From DASRDZ01 sp035652335 (GTDB taxonomy: Bacteria; Chloroflexota; Dormibacteria; Aeolococcales; Aeolococcaceae), in contig DASRDZ010000072.1 in the NCBI GenBank assembly GCA_035652335.1, positions 1 through 64,000 on the forward strand: a DNA stretch of 64,000 bases, read 5' to 3'. The translations under genes were made by a program, and so were the position numbers. This document shows, one piece after another, positions 63,216-64,000 of this stretch (position 1 is its first letter; each line of letters begins with the position of its first letter). Under the pieces are notes generated by a model. It was given only the letters and a program-made list of their open reading frames with translations. It ran no database searches and was not told where the DNA came from.

Positions 63216-63715
63216 TGCGCTCCTTCTGTTTCCTGCCTGCGGTCGCCTGGGGTGGTGACAGCCGGGTCGGGGGCGGACTCGGTCCGCGGAACATGCCGCG
63301 TCGAGGCGTTGACGGGCGTGCTTCGAGGCCCGTGCCAAGCGGCTGCCGAAGTCTATCACCGTTCTTCGGCGCGCTCAGACGCGCGCCCCACGGGGGAGGC
63401 AGATCCTCCCCCCGGCTCGCCCCCTCCTCGGCGAGCTGAAGCTCGCCGGGCGCGCTGGAGCGCGCGGGCCGCGACCCAACCGCTGGCGCACCCATGCTGG
63501 CGGCCCCTTTAAGAGGTGTGGGTGCCGCATCCAGACCCGTTTGACGCGATCGACGCCGCGCTCACAGAAACGCGCCCTTCGCTTAACAACTCTCTACCCG
63601 GCGTGATTACCCCTTCCGGGGGTGAGGTGGGAGCCTTTCGCCAGCGCACACCGCGCGGGGCGCGGGGCCGGCGCAGACCGCTTCTTCACCGCATCGGACA
63701 GAGAGAACAACCCCC
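63216..63715. other. 500-base divergent region between rpsA and the zinc-ribbon gene
   Basis: No gene is supported. It carries repeat copy 6 and must hold promoters for rpsA (leftward) and the zinc-ribbon gene (rightward). TTGACG (63541-63546) is the best -35-like hexamer on the plus strand, but no good -10 follows. The short hairpin ACCCCTTCCGGGGGT (63609-63623) is noted without a role. Confidence 0.5.
63364..63466. repeat. Multi-hairpin intergenic repeat, copy 6
   Basis: A (GGCGCGC...GCGCGCC, 63368-63387), B (GGGGGAGG-CAGAT-CCTCCCCC, 63392-63412), C (GGCGAGC-TGAA-GCTCGCC, 63430-63447) and an extra hairpin GCGCGC-TGGA-GCGCGC (63450-63465) occur in series. Its left edge matches the junction of the tandem units of copy 5 (GTTCTTCGGCGCGCTCAG). 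Unlike the other copies it lies between divergent genes, upstream of rpsA. Confidence 0.85.
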
Positions 63716-63928
63716 ATGCGCATCACCATCACCTGCGAGGACTGCGGGCGCCGGCATCGTCTGGAGCGCAGCGTGGAACAGCCCGGCCCCATCTGGATCG
63801 TCTGCCACGACTGCGAGCTGCCCCTGCGGGCGGTGCTCGAGGAGACGCCGCACAGCCCGGAGCGCTTCCGCGAGGTCTGGTCGGAGGTGCTGGACATGAG
63901 CTCCTCCTCCTCGTCGACCTCGGCCTGA
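63716..63928 (+). CDS. Small zinc-ribbon-like protein
   Basis: This is a 70-residue protein with two CxxC knuckles (CEDCGRRHRLER and CHDCELPL) about 25 residues apart, a pattern of small zinc ribbons that bind nucleic acid or proteins. The C-terminus is Ser-rich. The ATG at 63716 has GAGAG about ten bases upstream. Codon bias is typical of the genome. I do not recognise a named family. Confidence 0.65.
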   Translation: MRITITCEDCGRRHRLERSVEQPGPIWIVCHDCELPLRAVLEETPHSPERFREVWSEVLDMSSSSSSTSA

Positions 63929-63987
63929 GCGGCGCGCGGTCCCTGCGGGGACGCATCGTCGAGGGTCGATTGGGGTAGAACCCCGGC

Positions 63988-64000
63988 ATGGTCATCGACG
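63988..64000 (+). CDS. Possible start of a gene cut by the window edge
   Basis: An ATG at 63988 (MVID...) opens a frame that runs off the window. A GGGG-rich stretch and the small hairpin GGGGTAGAACCCC lie upstream. Only four codons are visible, so this is a weak call. Confidence 0.25.

Noticed and set aside
63516..63899. A 127-codon plus-strand frame starting before the zinc-ribbon gene
   Set aside because: Codon pattern is poor in its first part and it overlaps the zinc-ribbon gene in another frame.

Overview
The window is about 64 kb of very GC-rich bacterial chromosome (roughly 70 percent G+C by eye), densely packed with housekeeping genes and with few mobile features. The gene content points to a Gram-positive or Terrabacteria-type lineage: groESL under a CIRCE operator, a c-di-AMP cyclase cluster next to glmS, ClpC, UPF0182, and the array rpmE-prfA-prmC-tsaC-glyA-wecA-atp that is familiar from Actinobacteria and Firmicutes. 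An uncultured Chloroflexota/Dormibacterota-like soil bacterium would fit, but no rRNA is present and this placement is inference. I saw no rRNA, tRNA, CRISPR array, transposase or phage gene.

Layout. 1-2670: groEL (cut by the window edge), groES with its CIRCE, and a ZIP metal transporter with an IdeR-like box. 2687-8226: one long minus-strand unit led by a TPP riboswitch, thiE-thiS-thiG-thiL-tsaE-tsaB-rimI-tsaD, joining thiamin synthesis to t6A tRNA modification. 8291-10513: a divergent MFS pump with its MarR regulator. 10515-18756: argF-cdaA-cdaR-glmS-acpS/nnrD-alr, followed by a sensor-kinase-like protein that has lost its catalytic residues. 18825-22748: a lone GT9 glycosyltransferase, a divergent MreB, MurA with a fosfomycin-insensitive type active site, and a small unknown protein. 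22977-26997: an accessory cluster made of a secreted Asp-box protein, a small secreted protein, and an ECF sigma factor fused through a membrane segment to an extracytoplasmic Asp-box domain. 27015-34138: a complete F-type ATP synthase operon. 34479-44993: wecA, glyA, tsaC, prmC, prfA, DUF1385, rpmE, a site-2 protease and a radical SAM protein, interrupted by a PhyH-type dioxygenase and an SDR that look inserted. 45105-55905: an M20 hydrolase, glpX, pyrG, a ligand-less metallo-beta-lactamase fold, a dead HtrA-like protein, an intact metallo-beta-lactamase fold hydrolase, UPF0182 and small unknowns. 56028-63928: uvrA, clpC, rpsA and a small zinc-ribbon protein.

Most genes are on the minus strand and are joined by 4-base stop/start overlaps, so translational coupling is the rule. 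Together the genes cover envelope precursor supply (glmS, alr, murA, wecA), energy (atp), translation (prfA, prmC, rpmE, rpsA and all four of tsaB, tsaC, tsaD, tsaE), protein quality control (groESL, clpC) and c-di-AMP signalling.

Two things stand out. The first is the transmembrane sigma factor with a propeller-like outer domain beside a secreted relative. The second is a family of multi-hairpin intergenic repeats found at six places, whose stems vary with compensation while the CAGAT loop stays constant.
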